Shown here: piece after piece, positions 16,877 through 24,359 of the stretch
Layout: each line of letters starts with the position of its first letter
Position numbering within the stretch: the stretch's first letter is position 1
Assembly: GCA_037444825.1 (NCBI GenBank)
Contig: JBBILR010000008.1
Span: forward strand, 40,970-104,969
Length of the DNA stretch: 64,000 nucleotides
Reading direction: 5' to 3'
DNA from: JBFLVU01 sp037444825
GTDB taxonomy: Bacteria > Acidobacteriota > UBA4820 > DSQY01
The notes under the pieces: generated by a model
Told to the model about the DNA's origin: nothing
Seen by the model: the letters and a program-made list of their open reading frames with translations, nothing else
Database searches by the model: none
Made by a program: the position numbers and the translations under genes

Positions 16877-18394
16877 ATGAGCGAAGAGACCCCGCGCCCC
16901 GACGCCGCTGAGACCGAAGCGGCCGCCCCCGAAGCCGCGTCCGCCCTGACGGCGATGGAAGCCGCCCCGGCCGATTCGGCCGCCGCGCCGGCACCGGCCG
17001 CCACGGCCTCCGCCCCGCCGGCTCCGCCCGAGGAGCCCCCCGGGGCCCCAGAATCCTCCGTGGAGGCCGAGGCGGCGGAGGTCCCCGCCCAGGCCCCCGC
17101 CCTGGAGCCGGAGGCGGAGGCGGAGGAAAAGGCGGTGAAGAAAGGGCCCGAGCTGGACCGGGAGCGGTGGCTCCAGCTGGCCCGTGCCAACGCCGAGGTC
17201 ATCCGGGCGGAGATCGTCAAGTTGAAGGAGCACCTCTCCCGGGAGCCCCGTCCCTCCTTCGCGGAGTTCTGGGCCCACGCCCGGGAGGTCACCTCCATGT
17301 TCAAGACCTTCCGCCCCATGGAGGCCAAGGAGCGGGAGGCCCTCTGGGCGGAGTTCCACGCCTTCTGCGAGGCGACGAGAACGTTCCAAGAGGGGGAGCG
17401 CCAGAAGGTCCGGGAGGAGTCCCGCGCCAAACGGACCCTCATCGAGGAGAAGATCGCCGCCGCCGGGGCCTGCCTCTCCCCCGACGCGGGGGAGGAGGCC
17501 CTGGCCCGCGCCCAGTCCCTCCTCTCCGAGGCGCTGAACCTCATGAAGACCCACCCCGCCGCCGGGGCCGCCGCCGGGACCGCCGCCGAAGAGGGGCCGG
17601 AGGCGGAGACCGTCCAGAAGCCGGAGATGGACGCCCGGCTCATCCGGGAGGACCGGGAGGCCTGCTGGTCCCGGTGGGTGGAGGTCCGGGAAGCGGTGAA
17701 GACCCGGCGCCGGGAGATCCGGAACCTGGTGCTGGGGGCCCTCAAGGCCCGGGCCGAAGGGTTCCTGGAAAGCGCCGGCGGGGACGACCCCCACGGCGTC
17801 CAGGCCTCCATCCGCGCCTTCCAGGGGGAGGTGAAGGAGGCCCCCCTGCCGCCCTCCGACAAGGAGCGAATCCGCACCATCCTGCGGGCCGCCTGGAAGC
17901 GGGCCTCGGAGCGCATCGAGGCCTTGAAGGAGGAGCGCCGCCAGAAGCACGCCGAGTGGTTGTCCCGGATGACCGAGCACCTCACCCGGTGGGAGGCGGC
18001 CCTCTACAAGAACGAGGACCTCCTCGCCAGGATCCGGGCGGAGGTGGAGGACCTGGAACGGCGGATTCAGGGGGCCCGGGAGCCGAGCGCGGCCGAGCGC
18101 TTCAAGGGGTGGCTGGAGGAGAAGCGCAAGCGCCTCGCCGGGGTGGAGGCCACCCACGCCGAGCTGGCGGAGAAGATCCGCGCCGTGCGGGCCAAGATGG
18201 GCAAGGAGGCGCCGCCCCCCCTTCCGCGGCCCGAGCCCGCGGAGGCCCCCGCCCGGCGGCCGCGCCGGGAGAGGGAGAAACCGGAGGCGAAGCCGGCCTC
18301 CCCGCCGCCCAGCGCCGGCCTCAACCTCGGCGACCTCCTGCAGGAGAAGCTGGGGGACGCCCTGAAAAGCCTGAAACAGAACGCCGAGTCGTGA
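16877..18394 (+). CDS. coiled-coil protein with DUF349-like repeats
   Basis: 505 residues, predicted cytoplasmic. The first ~90 residues are an Ala/Pro/Glu-rich disordered region; two or more helical units follow. The segment FKTFRPMEAKEREALWAEFH and the following FCEATRTF...K..LIEEKI resemble the DUF349 repeat, whose function is unknown in most bacteria. A second helical region (DRERWL-like, EDREACWSRWVEV) and a long coiled coil (about 370-440) lead to a basic, Pro-rich tail ending in LGDLLQEKLGDALKSLK. ATG at 16877 with AGGAGG 6 bp upstream. Real gene; the DUF349 link is inference from the pattern. Confidence 0.75.
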   Translation: MSEETPRPDAAETEAAAPEAASALTAMEAAPADSAAAPAPAATASAPPAPPEEPPGAPESSVEAEAAEVPAQAPALEPEAEAEEKAVKKGPELDRERWLQLARANAEVIRAEIVKLKEHLSREPRPSFAEFWAHAREVTSMFKTFRPMEAKEREALWAEFHAFCEATRTFQEGERQKVREESRAKRTLIEEKIAAAGACLSPDAGEEALARAQSLLSEALNLMKTHPAAGAAAGTAAEEGPEAETVQKPEMDARLIREDREACWSRWVEVREAVKTRRREIRNLVLGALKARAEGFLESAGGDDPHGVQASIRAFQGEVKEAPLPPSDKERIRTILRAAWKRASERIEALKEERRQKHAEWLSRMTEHLTRWEAALYKNEDLLARIRAEVEDLERRIQGAREPSAAERFKGWLEEKRKRLAGVEATHAELAEKIRAVRAKMGKEAPPPLPRPEPAEAPARRPRREREKPEAKPASPPPSAGLNLGDLLQEKLGDALKSLKQNAES

Positions 18395-18418
18395 GCCTCG
18401 CCTTCGAGGGGTTCCGGA

Positions 18419-18449
18419 GGGGCCGGCGCCGTCCGGCCCCTTTTCCTTT
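18419..18449 (+). terminator. rho-independent terminator after the coiled-coil gene
   Basis: GGGGCCGG, loop CGCCGT, CCGGCCCC, then TTTTCCTTT. It lies 25 bp after the stop at 18394 and before the convergent GYD gene. Confidence 0.88.
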
Positions 18450-18454
18450 CGCCC

Positions 18455-18757
18455 CTACGGTTTCACCTGGGCCAGGACCTTGAGGTAGTCCTCGTAGGGA
18501 AGGGCCTGCCAGCTCTCCACGTGGAGGGCCCCCTGGGCGCGGGTGATGAGGGAGACCTTGTGGGCCGATTCGGCGTCCGGGGCTTCGTAGACGTCCAGGA
18601 AGTCGTAGGGGCCGAGGATGGCGTAGTGGGCGAGCCACTTCACCTCCGGGCAGGCGTCTTTGACCTTCTTGAGCCATTCCCGGCCGCGGGCGCGGCGGCC
18701 CTCGGCGTCGTGCATCGTTTCCGGGGCGAGTCGGGTCATGAGGATGAAGATGGGCAT
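18455..18757 (-). CDS. GYD-domain protein
   Basis: 100 residues: MPIFILMTRLAPETM, a helix (REWLKKVKDACPEVKW), then YAILGPYDFLDVYEAPDAESAHKVSLITRAQGALHVESW. This is the small ferredoxin-like GYD family, in which the G-x-Y-D core gives the name; function unknown, members are often stand-alone. The ATG at 18757 has GGGGAGG 6 bp upstream; a longer frame upstream has no ribosome site. It lies alone between two terminators, so it is probably monocistronic or read from the lipoprotein promoter. Confidence 0.85.
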   Translation of the reverse strand: MPIFILMTRLAPETMHDAEGRRARGREWLKKVKDACPEVKWLAHYAILGPYDFLDVYEAPDAESAHKVSLITRAQGALHVESWQALPYEDYLKVLAQVKP

Positions 18758-18829
18758 GGGAACCTCCCCTCGTTCTCTGATGGGAAGGTAGTCCGCCGGC
18801 GGGGGGGGACGCAAGGGGCCCCCGGCGGG

Positions 18830-18867
18830 GGGAAAACGGAGAGGGCCGGCCCGCGAAGGGCCGGCCC
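18830..18867 (-). terminator. terminator after the lipoprotein gene
   Basis: GGGCCGGCCC repeated at 18843-18852 and 18858-18867 around a GCGAA loop forms a 10-bp GC stem. On the minus strand it is followed by CTCTCCGTTTTCC, so it stops transcripts of the lipoprotein gene ending at 18889. Confidence 0.75.
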
Positions 18868-18888
18868 CCGAGGGAACCGCTCGGAACG

Positions 18889-19482
18889 CTACTCGAGGAC
18901 TTCCAGGACGATGTTGCCGGGGGACTCCTTGTTGACCACCCGGATGGTGTGGTGGCTCTTGGGCTTGTAGTTCACGTCCAGGGTGCGGATGCCCCTTACC
19001 CCCTTGTCGTTGAAGACGATGAACTTCAAGGTCTGGCTGCCCGCCGGGACCTTCAGCTCCCGCGTGACGCGGACGTCCTTGCCCGAGAAGGAGTGGTCCA
19101 TGAGCGTGTCCTTGTCGGTCTTCACCTTGAAGGACCCCGCCTCCATGTCGGTGACGAAGATCACCCCCAGGAAGGCGTGCTCCTCCTTGGGCGGCGTCAC
19201 CGGGGTCGTGGGCTGGACGGTGGCCGGAGGCTGGGTGGTCCCCTGGGTGGAGGTTCCGGAGGGTGGAGGGGTGGTGGAGGTGGAGGGCAGACGGGTGGTC
19301 GTGGTGGGCGGCTGGGTCCCGGCGGGGGGGCGGCTCTCCTCGCCGGCGGGCGGCGGAACGACGTCGTTGGAGGTCTGCTCGGTCTCTCCCTGAGGCTTGG
19401 GCTTGAAGAGGTTCGAGAGGTCGCAGGAGGCGAGAAGGAGGACGAGGACGGCACCGAGGATCAGGACGGCGGTTTTCTTCAT
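18889..19482 (-). CDS. lipoprotein with Thr/Pro-rich linker and C-terminal beta domain
   Basis: 197 residues. A lipoprotein signal peptide with lipobox LLASC puts the lipidated Cys at about residue 20. A low-complexity linker of Pro, Thr, Ser and Gly follows (to about 100), then a folded ~95-residue domain (EHAFLGVIFVTDMEAGSFK ... NIVLEVLE) that looks all-beta. No family recognised. The N-terminal and linker design suits a surface or periplasmic anchor. ATG at 19482 with GGGAGTGG upstream. Divergent from the M16 peptidase gene; shared intergenic region of 126 bp. Confidence 0.85.
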   Translation of the reverse strand: MKKTAVLILGAVLVLLLASCDLSNLFKPKPQGETEQTSNDVVPPPAGEESRPPAGTQPPTTTTRLPSTSTTPPPSGTSTQGTTQPPATVQPTTPVTPPKEEHAFLGVIFVTDMEAGSFKVKTDKDTLMDHSFSGKDVRVTRELKVPAGSQTLKFIVFNDKGVRGIRTLDVNYKPKSHHTIRVVNKESPGNIVLEVLE

Positions 19483-19510
19483 GGATCCACTCCCTTCCAG
19501 AACTGAGGCT

Positions 19511-19539
19511 ACGCTACCACGGGGAAAAGGGCAACACAA
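19511..19539 (-). promoter_or_regulatory. putative promoter of the lipoprotein gene
   Basis: TTGTGT at 19539-19534, 17-bp spacer, TAGCGT at 19516-19511. Moderate match in both boxes; position 29 bp before the ATG is sensible. Confidence 0.5.
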
Positions 19540-19564
19540 GAGGGGCCGGAGAAACGGCGCTCTG

Positions 19565-19572
19565 GTATACTC
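19565..19572 (+). promoter_or_regulatory. extended -10 promoter of the M16 peptidase gene
   Basis: TGGTATACT-type extended -10 (TATACT at 19567-19572) followed by CCCC, 37 bp before the ATG. No clear -35, as expected for extended -10 promoters. Confidence 0.55.
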
Positions 19573-19608
19573 CCCGCCCGGGTCCTGTCCCCCCGGAGGA
19601 GTACCGCC

Positions 19609-22260
19609 ATGGCCCCGTCCAGCCCCTTTCGAATCCCCTTCCAAAAGTACCGCCTCGGAAACGGGCTCACCGTCCTCGTCCACGAGAACCGCCGCCTTCC
19701 CCAGGCGGCGGTGGACCTCTGGTACCACGTGGGGAGCAAGGACGAGCGCCCGGGACGGACGGGCCTGGCCCACCTCTTCGAGCACATGATGTTCCAGGGG
19801 ACCCTCCACGGCCCCGGCGATTACTTCCACCCCCTGGAGGAGGTGGGGGCCCGCCTCAACGGCTCCACCTCCGAGGACCGCACCAACTACTGGGAGGTGG
19901 TTCCCTCCGAGTACCTGGACCGGGCCCTCTTCCTGGAGGCCGACCGGATGGGCTGGCTCCTGCCGGCCCTCACCGAGGAGAAGTTCCAGAACCAGCGGGA
20001 GGTGGTGAAAAACGAACGGCGCCAGACGGTGGAGAACGAGCCCTACGGCGTGGCCGAGGAGGTCCTCCTCGCCTGCCTCTACCCCGAGGGCCACCCCTAC
20101 CACCACCCCGTCATCGGCTCCATGGAGGACCTGGACCGCGCCACCCTCGAGGACGTGAAGGCCTTCTTCCGCCGCTTCTACACGCCGAACAACGCCGTCC
20201 TCTGCGTGGCGGGGGACGTTTCCCCCGACGAGGCGCTGGAGAAGGCCGAAAGGTACTTCGGGGAGATCCCCCCGGGGCCGCCGGTCCCCCCCGTGGACCC
20301 CTGGATCCCCGTCCTCACGCGGCCCGTCCGGGCGGAGGTGGAGGACCGGGTCCAGCTTCCCCGGCTGACCCTGGCCTGGCCGACGGCATGTCACCTGACC
20401 TCGGAGGACGCCACGCTCTCGGTGCTGGCCTTCCTCCTCGCCGCCGGAAAGGACTCCCGCCTCCAGCGCCGCCTGATCCTCGAGGAGCCGCTGGCCCAGT
20501 CGGTCTGGTGCGCCCACGCCGCCGGGGAGGTGGCCGGAGCCCTGCAGGCGGTGCTCACCGCGCACCCGGGGGTGGAGTTGTCCCGCCTGGAGGAGGCGTT
20601 CTGGGAGGAGTTGAGAGGAGTCCAGGAGGGAGGGGTCTCGGAAGGAGAGGTGCGGGAGGCGGTGGAGGCCCTCACGGTGGGGGTCCTCAAGCGCCTCCAG
20701 ACGCTGGGGGGCTTCGGAAGCGTCAGCGACATGCTGAATTACTACGAGGTCTTCACCGGCGATCCGGCGGGACTGGAGACGGAACTCGCCCGCTACGAAG
20801 CCGTCACCGCCGAGGCGGTGGCGGAGGCCGCCCGACGGTTCCTCCTCCGGGACCGTCATGCCGCGGTGGCGGTCCTTCCCAAGAGGCCCCGCCGGAGCCC
20901 GCTGGACCGGTCGGTCCTCCCCGGGAAGGGCAAGGAGGGACGCTTCGCCTTCCCGGAGGTCCGCAGGCACCGTCTCGCCGGAGGCCGGGAGGTCTGGGTC
21001 CTCCGGGACGGCACCGTGCCCCTCCTCACCCTCGGGGTGGTCCTGCTGGCCGGGAGCGCCGCCGACCCCCCCGAGGAACCGGGACTGGCCTTCTTCACCG
21101 CGGGCCTTCTGGACGAGGCCGCCGCCGGCCAGGACGCCCTGGCCCTGGCGAGGCGGCAGAAGGCCTTGGCCACGAGCCTTTCCACCCGGGTGGACCCGGA
21201 GAAGACCGTCCTCTCCCTCACCCTCCAGAGCCCCCGTTACCGGGAGGGCCTCGCCCTCCTCTCCGACGTCCTCCTCCGCCCCGAGTTCCGGGAGGAGGAC
21301 GTGGAGCGGGTGCGGCAGGAGCACCGGGCCTCGCTGTTGAGGCGCCTCGACGAGGCCCCCGAAGTGGGAGACCGGGCCCTCAAGGAGCGCCTCTTCGGAA
21401 AGGGGACCCCCTACGGCCACCCACCCGACGGCTTTCCCGGGGTGCTCGACACCCTCACGAGGGAGGCGGTCTGGAACTTCTACCGAAGCCGCCTTCGCCC
21501 GGCCCCGTCCTTGCTGGTGGCCGTGGGGGACGTGGAGGAGGGGCCTCTCCTCGAAGCGGCGGAAGCCCTCTTCGGGGAGTGGTCCCTCCAGGCCCCGCCC
21601 CCCCTTCCCGACCCCGACGCCTTTCGGCCCGCGGGGGGGGTGCTCCTCGTGGACAAGCCCGGCGCCCCCCAGACCTACGTCACGGGGGGGATGCCCGCCC
21701 TCTCCCGCACCGACCCGCGGGACCCGGCCTTCCTGGTCTTCAACGCCATCCTCGGCGGGCAGTTCACCAGCCGGATCAACCTGAACCTTCGGGAGCGCCG
21801 GGGCCTCACCTACGGCGCCCACGCCTATCTGGAGCCCAAGCCGGGCATCCGCCCGTGGGTCTTCGCCGCCTCGGTGGAGGCGGAGAGGACCGCAGAGGCC
21901 CTCGCCGAGGCCCTCCGGGAGATCGAGCGGGCCGTGGGGGAAGAGCCGCCTCTGGAGGAGGAGTTCCGGAAGGCGCGGGAGAACCTGGTGCTCCGCTACG
22001 TACAGAACTTCGAGACGCAGGCCCAGCTCGCCGCCGGACTGTGGGCCCTCTGGAGCTACGGCCTTCCCCTCGAGTACCACGAGCGCCTTCTCGCGGCGCT
22101 GAAGGGGCTGGATCTCGAAGCGGTGCGGCGGGCGGGCCGGGAGGTCCTCGATCCCCGCCTCCTCTCCTGGGTGGTGGTGGGGGACCGGCGGCTTCTGGAG
22201 GAGCCGCTCCGCGGCCTCGGCTTGCCGCTGGAGGTCGGGGAACCGAACGCGAAGCCCTAG
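19609..22260 (+). CDS. M16 family zinc peptidase, fused double-length form
   Basis: 883 residues, two M16 repeats in one chain. The N-terminal half has the inverted zinc motif H55-L-F-E58-H59 and the third ligand region ENEPYGVAEE; the C-terminal half lacks HxxEH, as usual for the inactive partner, but keeps the GGQFTSRINLNLRERRGLTYG substrate-binding block. No signal peptide is visible, so it is predicted cytoplasmic, unlike many periplasmic PqqL-type homologues. Such enzymes degrade short peptides in a closed chamber. ATG at 19609 with GGAGG 8 bp upstream. Confidence 0.92.
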   Translation: MAPSSPFRIPFQKYRLGNGLTVLVHENRRLPQAAVDLWYHVGSKDERPGRTGLAHLFEHMMFQGTLHGPGDYFHPLEEVGARLNGSTSEDRTNYWEVVPSEYLDRALFLEADRMGWLLPALTEEKFQNQREVVKNERRQTVENEPYGVAEEVLLACLYPEGHPYHHPVIGSMEDLDRATLEDVKAFFRRFYTPNNAVLCVAGDVSPDEALEKAERYFGEIPPGPPVPPVDPWIPVLTRPVRAEVEDRVQLPRLTLAWPTACHLTSEDATLSVLAFLLAAGKDSRLQRRLILEEPLAQSVWCAHAAGEVAGALQAVLTAHPGVELSRLEEAFWEELRGVQEGGVSEGEVREAVEALTVGVLKRLQTLGGFGSVSDMLNYYEVFTGDPAGLETELARYEAVTAEAVAEAARRFLLRDRHAAVAVLPKRPRRSPLDRSVLPGKGKEGRFAFPEVRRHRLAGGREVWVLRDGTVPLLTLGVVLLAGSAADPPEEPGLAFFTAGLLDEAAAGQDALALARRQKALATSLSTRVDPEKTVLSLTLQSPRYREGLALLSDVLLRPEFREEDVERVRQEHRASLLRRLDEAPEVGDRALKERLFGKGTPYGHPPDGFPGVLDTLTREAVWNFYRSRLRPAPSLLVAVGDVEEGPLLEAAEALFGEWSLQAPPPLPDPDAFRPAGGVLLVDKPGAPQTYVTGGMPALSRTDPRDPAFLVFNAILGGQFTSRINLNLRERRGLTYGAHAYLEPKPGIRPWVFAASVEAERTAEALAEALREIERAVGEEPPLEEEFRKARENLVLRYVQNFETQAQLAAGLWALWSYGLPLEYHERLLAALKGLDLEAVRRAGREVLDPRLLSWVVVGDRRLLEEPLRGLGLPLEVGEPNAKP

Positions 22261-22270
22261 CGGGTTCGCC

Positions 22271-22296
22271 GGAGGGGGATTTCCCCGCCCCCCTCC
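22271..22296. other. hairpin in the convergent gap
   Basis: GGAGGGGG at 22271-22278 pairs with CCCCCTCC at 22289-22296 between the M16 stop (22260) and the HAD stop (22298). It has no U-run on either strand; possibly a weak two-way terminator. Confidence 0.35.
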
Positions 22297-22297
22297 C

Positions 22298-22978
22298 TCA
22301 GCCGGCGAGGGAGAGCAGCTCCCGCGGACTTTGGAGCCGGAGGTGGACCTGGTGGCCGTCCAGTTCGGCTTCGTCGCCGTACCCGTAGGCGGCGAAGGCG
22401 AAGGGCACCCCCGCCGCTTCGGCCATGGCGGCGTCCATCCAGGTGTCGCCCACGTACAGCGCGTCTTCCGGCGCCACCCCCAGGCGTCTCAGGACCTCCC
22501 GCAGCATGGCCGGGTGGGGCTTGGGCGGGAAGCCCTCCTCCGAGCCCAGGACCGAACGGAAGTGCCCCTCCCACGAGAAGGCCCGGAGGATCTTCGCCAG
22601 GAAGTCGTACCGCTTCATGGTGCAGAGGCCGAGGGGGAGGCGCCGGGAAAGGCTCTCGAGCGCCTCCGCGGCGCCGGGGTAGGGGCGGGTCCGGTCCAGG
22701 TGGTGGGCGGCGTAGCGTTCCCGGAAGCGCCGGGCCCCTTCGGCGGCCAGCGCCTCGTCGCCGCCGACGAAGGGAAGGAAGCAGGCCTCGAGGCGGAGGC
22801 CGATGACCCTCAGGAGGCGCTCCCTCGGCGGAAGGGGAAGGCCCAGGGCGGAGAAGCCCGCGGCGAAGGCGGCAAGGACGTCCTCTTGGCTGTCGAGGAG
22901 GGTCCCGTCCAGGTCGAAGAGGATGGCGTGCGGCCCGGGAAACGGCCCCTTCCCGGACTCCCGTCCTTCCGGCTTCAC
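22298..22978 (-). CDS. HAD-superfamily phosphatase, phosphoglycolate phosphatase-like
   Basis: 226 residues. HAD motif I is D22-L-D24-G-T, motif II the Thr in GLCTMKRYD, motif III the Lys in PPKPHP, and motif IV GDTWMD. A four-helix cap follows motif I, giving the Gph/PGP-type subclass. Likely substrates are small phosphoesters such as 2-phosphoglycolate, but this subfamily is promiscuous and the substrate cannot be read. GTG start at 22978, 13 bp after the response regulator stop, so it is probably the last gene of that operon; the start is less certain. Confidence 0.82.
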   Translation of the reverse strand: MKPEGRESGKGPFPGPHAILFDLDGTLLDSQEDVLAAFAAGFSALGLPLPPRERLLRVIGLRLEACFLPFVGGDEALAAEGARRFRERYAAHHLDRTRPYPGAAEALESLSRRLPLGLCTMKRYDFLAKILRAFSWEGHFRSVLGSEEGFPPKPHPAMLREVLRRLGVAPEDALYVGDTWMDAAMAEAAGVPFAFAAYGYGDEAELDGHQVHLRLQSPRELLSLAG

Positions 22979-22991
22979 GTCCTGGGCCCTT

Positions 22992-24359
22992 TCACTCCAG
23001 CTCGAACTTCTTCAGCCGGTAGCGCAAGGTGTCCCGGGAGAGCCCCAGCAGCCGGGCGGCGCGGGTCTGGTTGCCTCCGGTGCGCTGGAGGGCCTGCTCC
23101 AACAGGCTCCGCTCCACGTCCTCCAGGACCACCCCGCCGGGGGGGAGGATGAAGGCCTGCTCCACCGGCTGGTGGGCCTCCTCCGCGTGGATCTCCCGCG
23201 GGAGGTCCGAGAGGTCGATCATCTCCTTGTTCTCGAGGATCATCACCCGCTCGATGAGGTTCTTGAGCTCCCGAATGTTGCCGGGCCAGGGGTATTCCAT
23301 GAGGGCCTGCATGGCCGCGTGGGTCACCCCCCGGGTGTTTTTCTTGAACTCCCGGTTGAAGTGGTCGATGAAGTACTTGACGAGAAGAGGGATGTCCTCG
23401 GGCCGCTCCCGGAGCGGCGGCAGGTGGATGGGGATCACTTTCAGGCGGTAGTAGAGGTCCTTGCGGTACCGCCCCTCGGTCACCGCCTGCTCCAGGTTGG
23501 CGCTGGTGGAGGCGATGATCCGAACGTCCACGTGGATGTCCTGGGTCCCGCCCGCCCGCTTGAAGCTCCGCTCCTCGAGGAACCGCAGGAGCTTGGACTG
23601 GAAGTTGGGGCCGATCTCCGCCACCTCGTCCAGGAAGACCGTCCCGCCGTCGGCCAGTTCGAGGAGGCCCTTCTTGGTGTTCTTGGCGTCGGGGAAGGCC
23701 CCCTTCTCGTACCCGAAGAGCTCCTGTTCCAGCACCGGTTCGGGAAGGGCCGAGCAGGTGAGGGTCATGAAGGGCTTTTTGGCCCGGTCGCTGGCGTAGT
23801 GGATGGTGTTGGCCAGCAGGTCCTTTCCGGTACCGCTCTCCCCCTGGAGGAGGATGGTGGTGGCCGAGGAGGCGGCGATCTTCTTCACCAGCTCGAAGAC
23901 CTCCACGATGCGGGGGTTCCGGCCCACCAGGTTGCTCACCCCGAAGCGCTCCTCCTGGGCCTTCCGGTACCGGCTCAGCTCCCGCTTCAGGGAGGTGTTC
24001 TCCAGGGCCTTCTGGATGCAGACCAGGAGCTCCTCGATCTCGAAGGGTTTGTTGAGGTAGTCGAAGGCGCCGAGCTTCATGGCCTCGATGGCGCTCTCCA
24101 CGGTGGAGTAGGCGGTCATCATGATGACGGGGAGCTCCCGGGCCTTGGGGCCGATGGCCTTGAGGACCTGGAGGCCGTCCATGTCGGGCAGGCGGTAGTC
24201 CAGGAGGATGAGGTCCACCTCCCGCTCCTCCAGCGCTTTGAGGGCGTCTCCCCCCCGGTCCACCTCGGTGACCACGTAGCCCTCCTTGGAGAGCCGGTTG
24301 GCGAGGGACCAGCGGATGAGCTTCTCGTCTTCCACGAGGAGAATGGATTCTTTGGCCAT
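22992..24359 (-). CDS. NtrC-family response regulator with altered GAFTGA loop
   Basis: 455 residues: receiver domain with phospho-acceptor D54, AAA+ domain with Walker A GESGTGKD (173-180) and Walker B GGTVFLDEV, and a Fis-type helix-turn-helix (GGNQTRAARLLGLSRDTLRYRL). In sigma54 activators the GAFTGA loop contacts sigma54 through its Thr; here it reads GAFPDA (220-225), with Thr changed to Pro by a codon CCC. The G-to-D change is common in relatives, the Thr loss is not. It overlaps the histidine kinase gene (TGATG), its obvious partner. GTG at 24362 is a possible alternative start. Confidence 0.93.
   Translation of the reverse strand: MAKESILLVEDEKLIRWSLANRLSKEGYVVTEVDRGGDALKALEEREVDLILLDYRLPDMDGLQVLKAIGPKARELPVIMMTAYSTVESAIEAMKLGAFDYLNKPFEIEELLVCIQKALENTSLKRELSRYRKAQEERFGVSNLVGRNPRIVEVFELVKKIAASSATTILLQGESGTGKDLLANTIHYASDRAKKPFMTLTCSALPEPVLEQELFGYEKGAFPDAKNTKKGLLELADGGTVFLDEVAEIGPNFQSKLLRFLEERSFKRAGGTQDIHVDVRIIASTSANLEQAVTEGRYRKDLYYRLKVIPIHLPPLRERPEDIPLLVKYFIDHFNREFKKNTRGVTHAAMQALMEYPWPGNIRELKNLIERVMILENKEMIDLSDLPREIHAEEAHQPVEQAFILPPGGVVLEDVERSLLEQALQRTGGNQTRAARLLGLSRDTLRYRLKKFELE

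Noticed and set aside
13685..18157. A 1490-codon minus-strand open frame
   Set aside because: It is antisense to the dehydratase, activator, PepF-like and coiled-coil genes, has extreme Gly/Pro/Leu-rich low-complexity composition and no domain; typical GC-skewed shadow.
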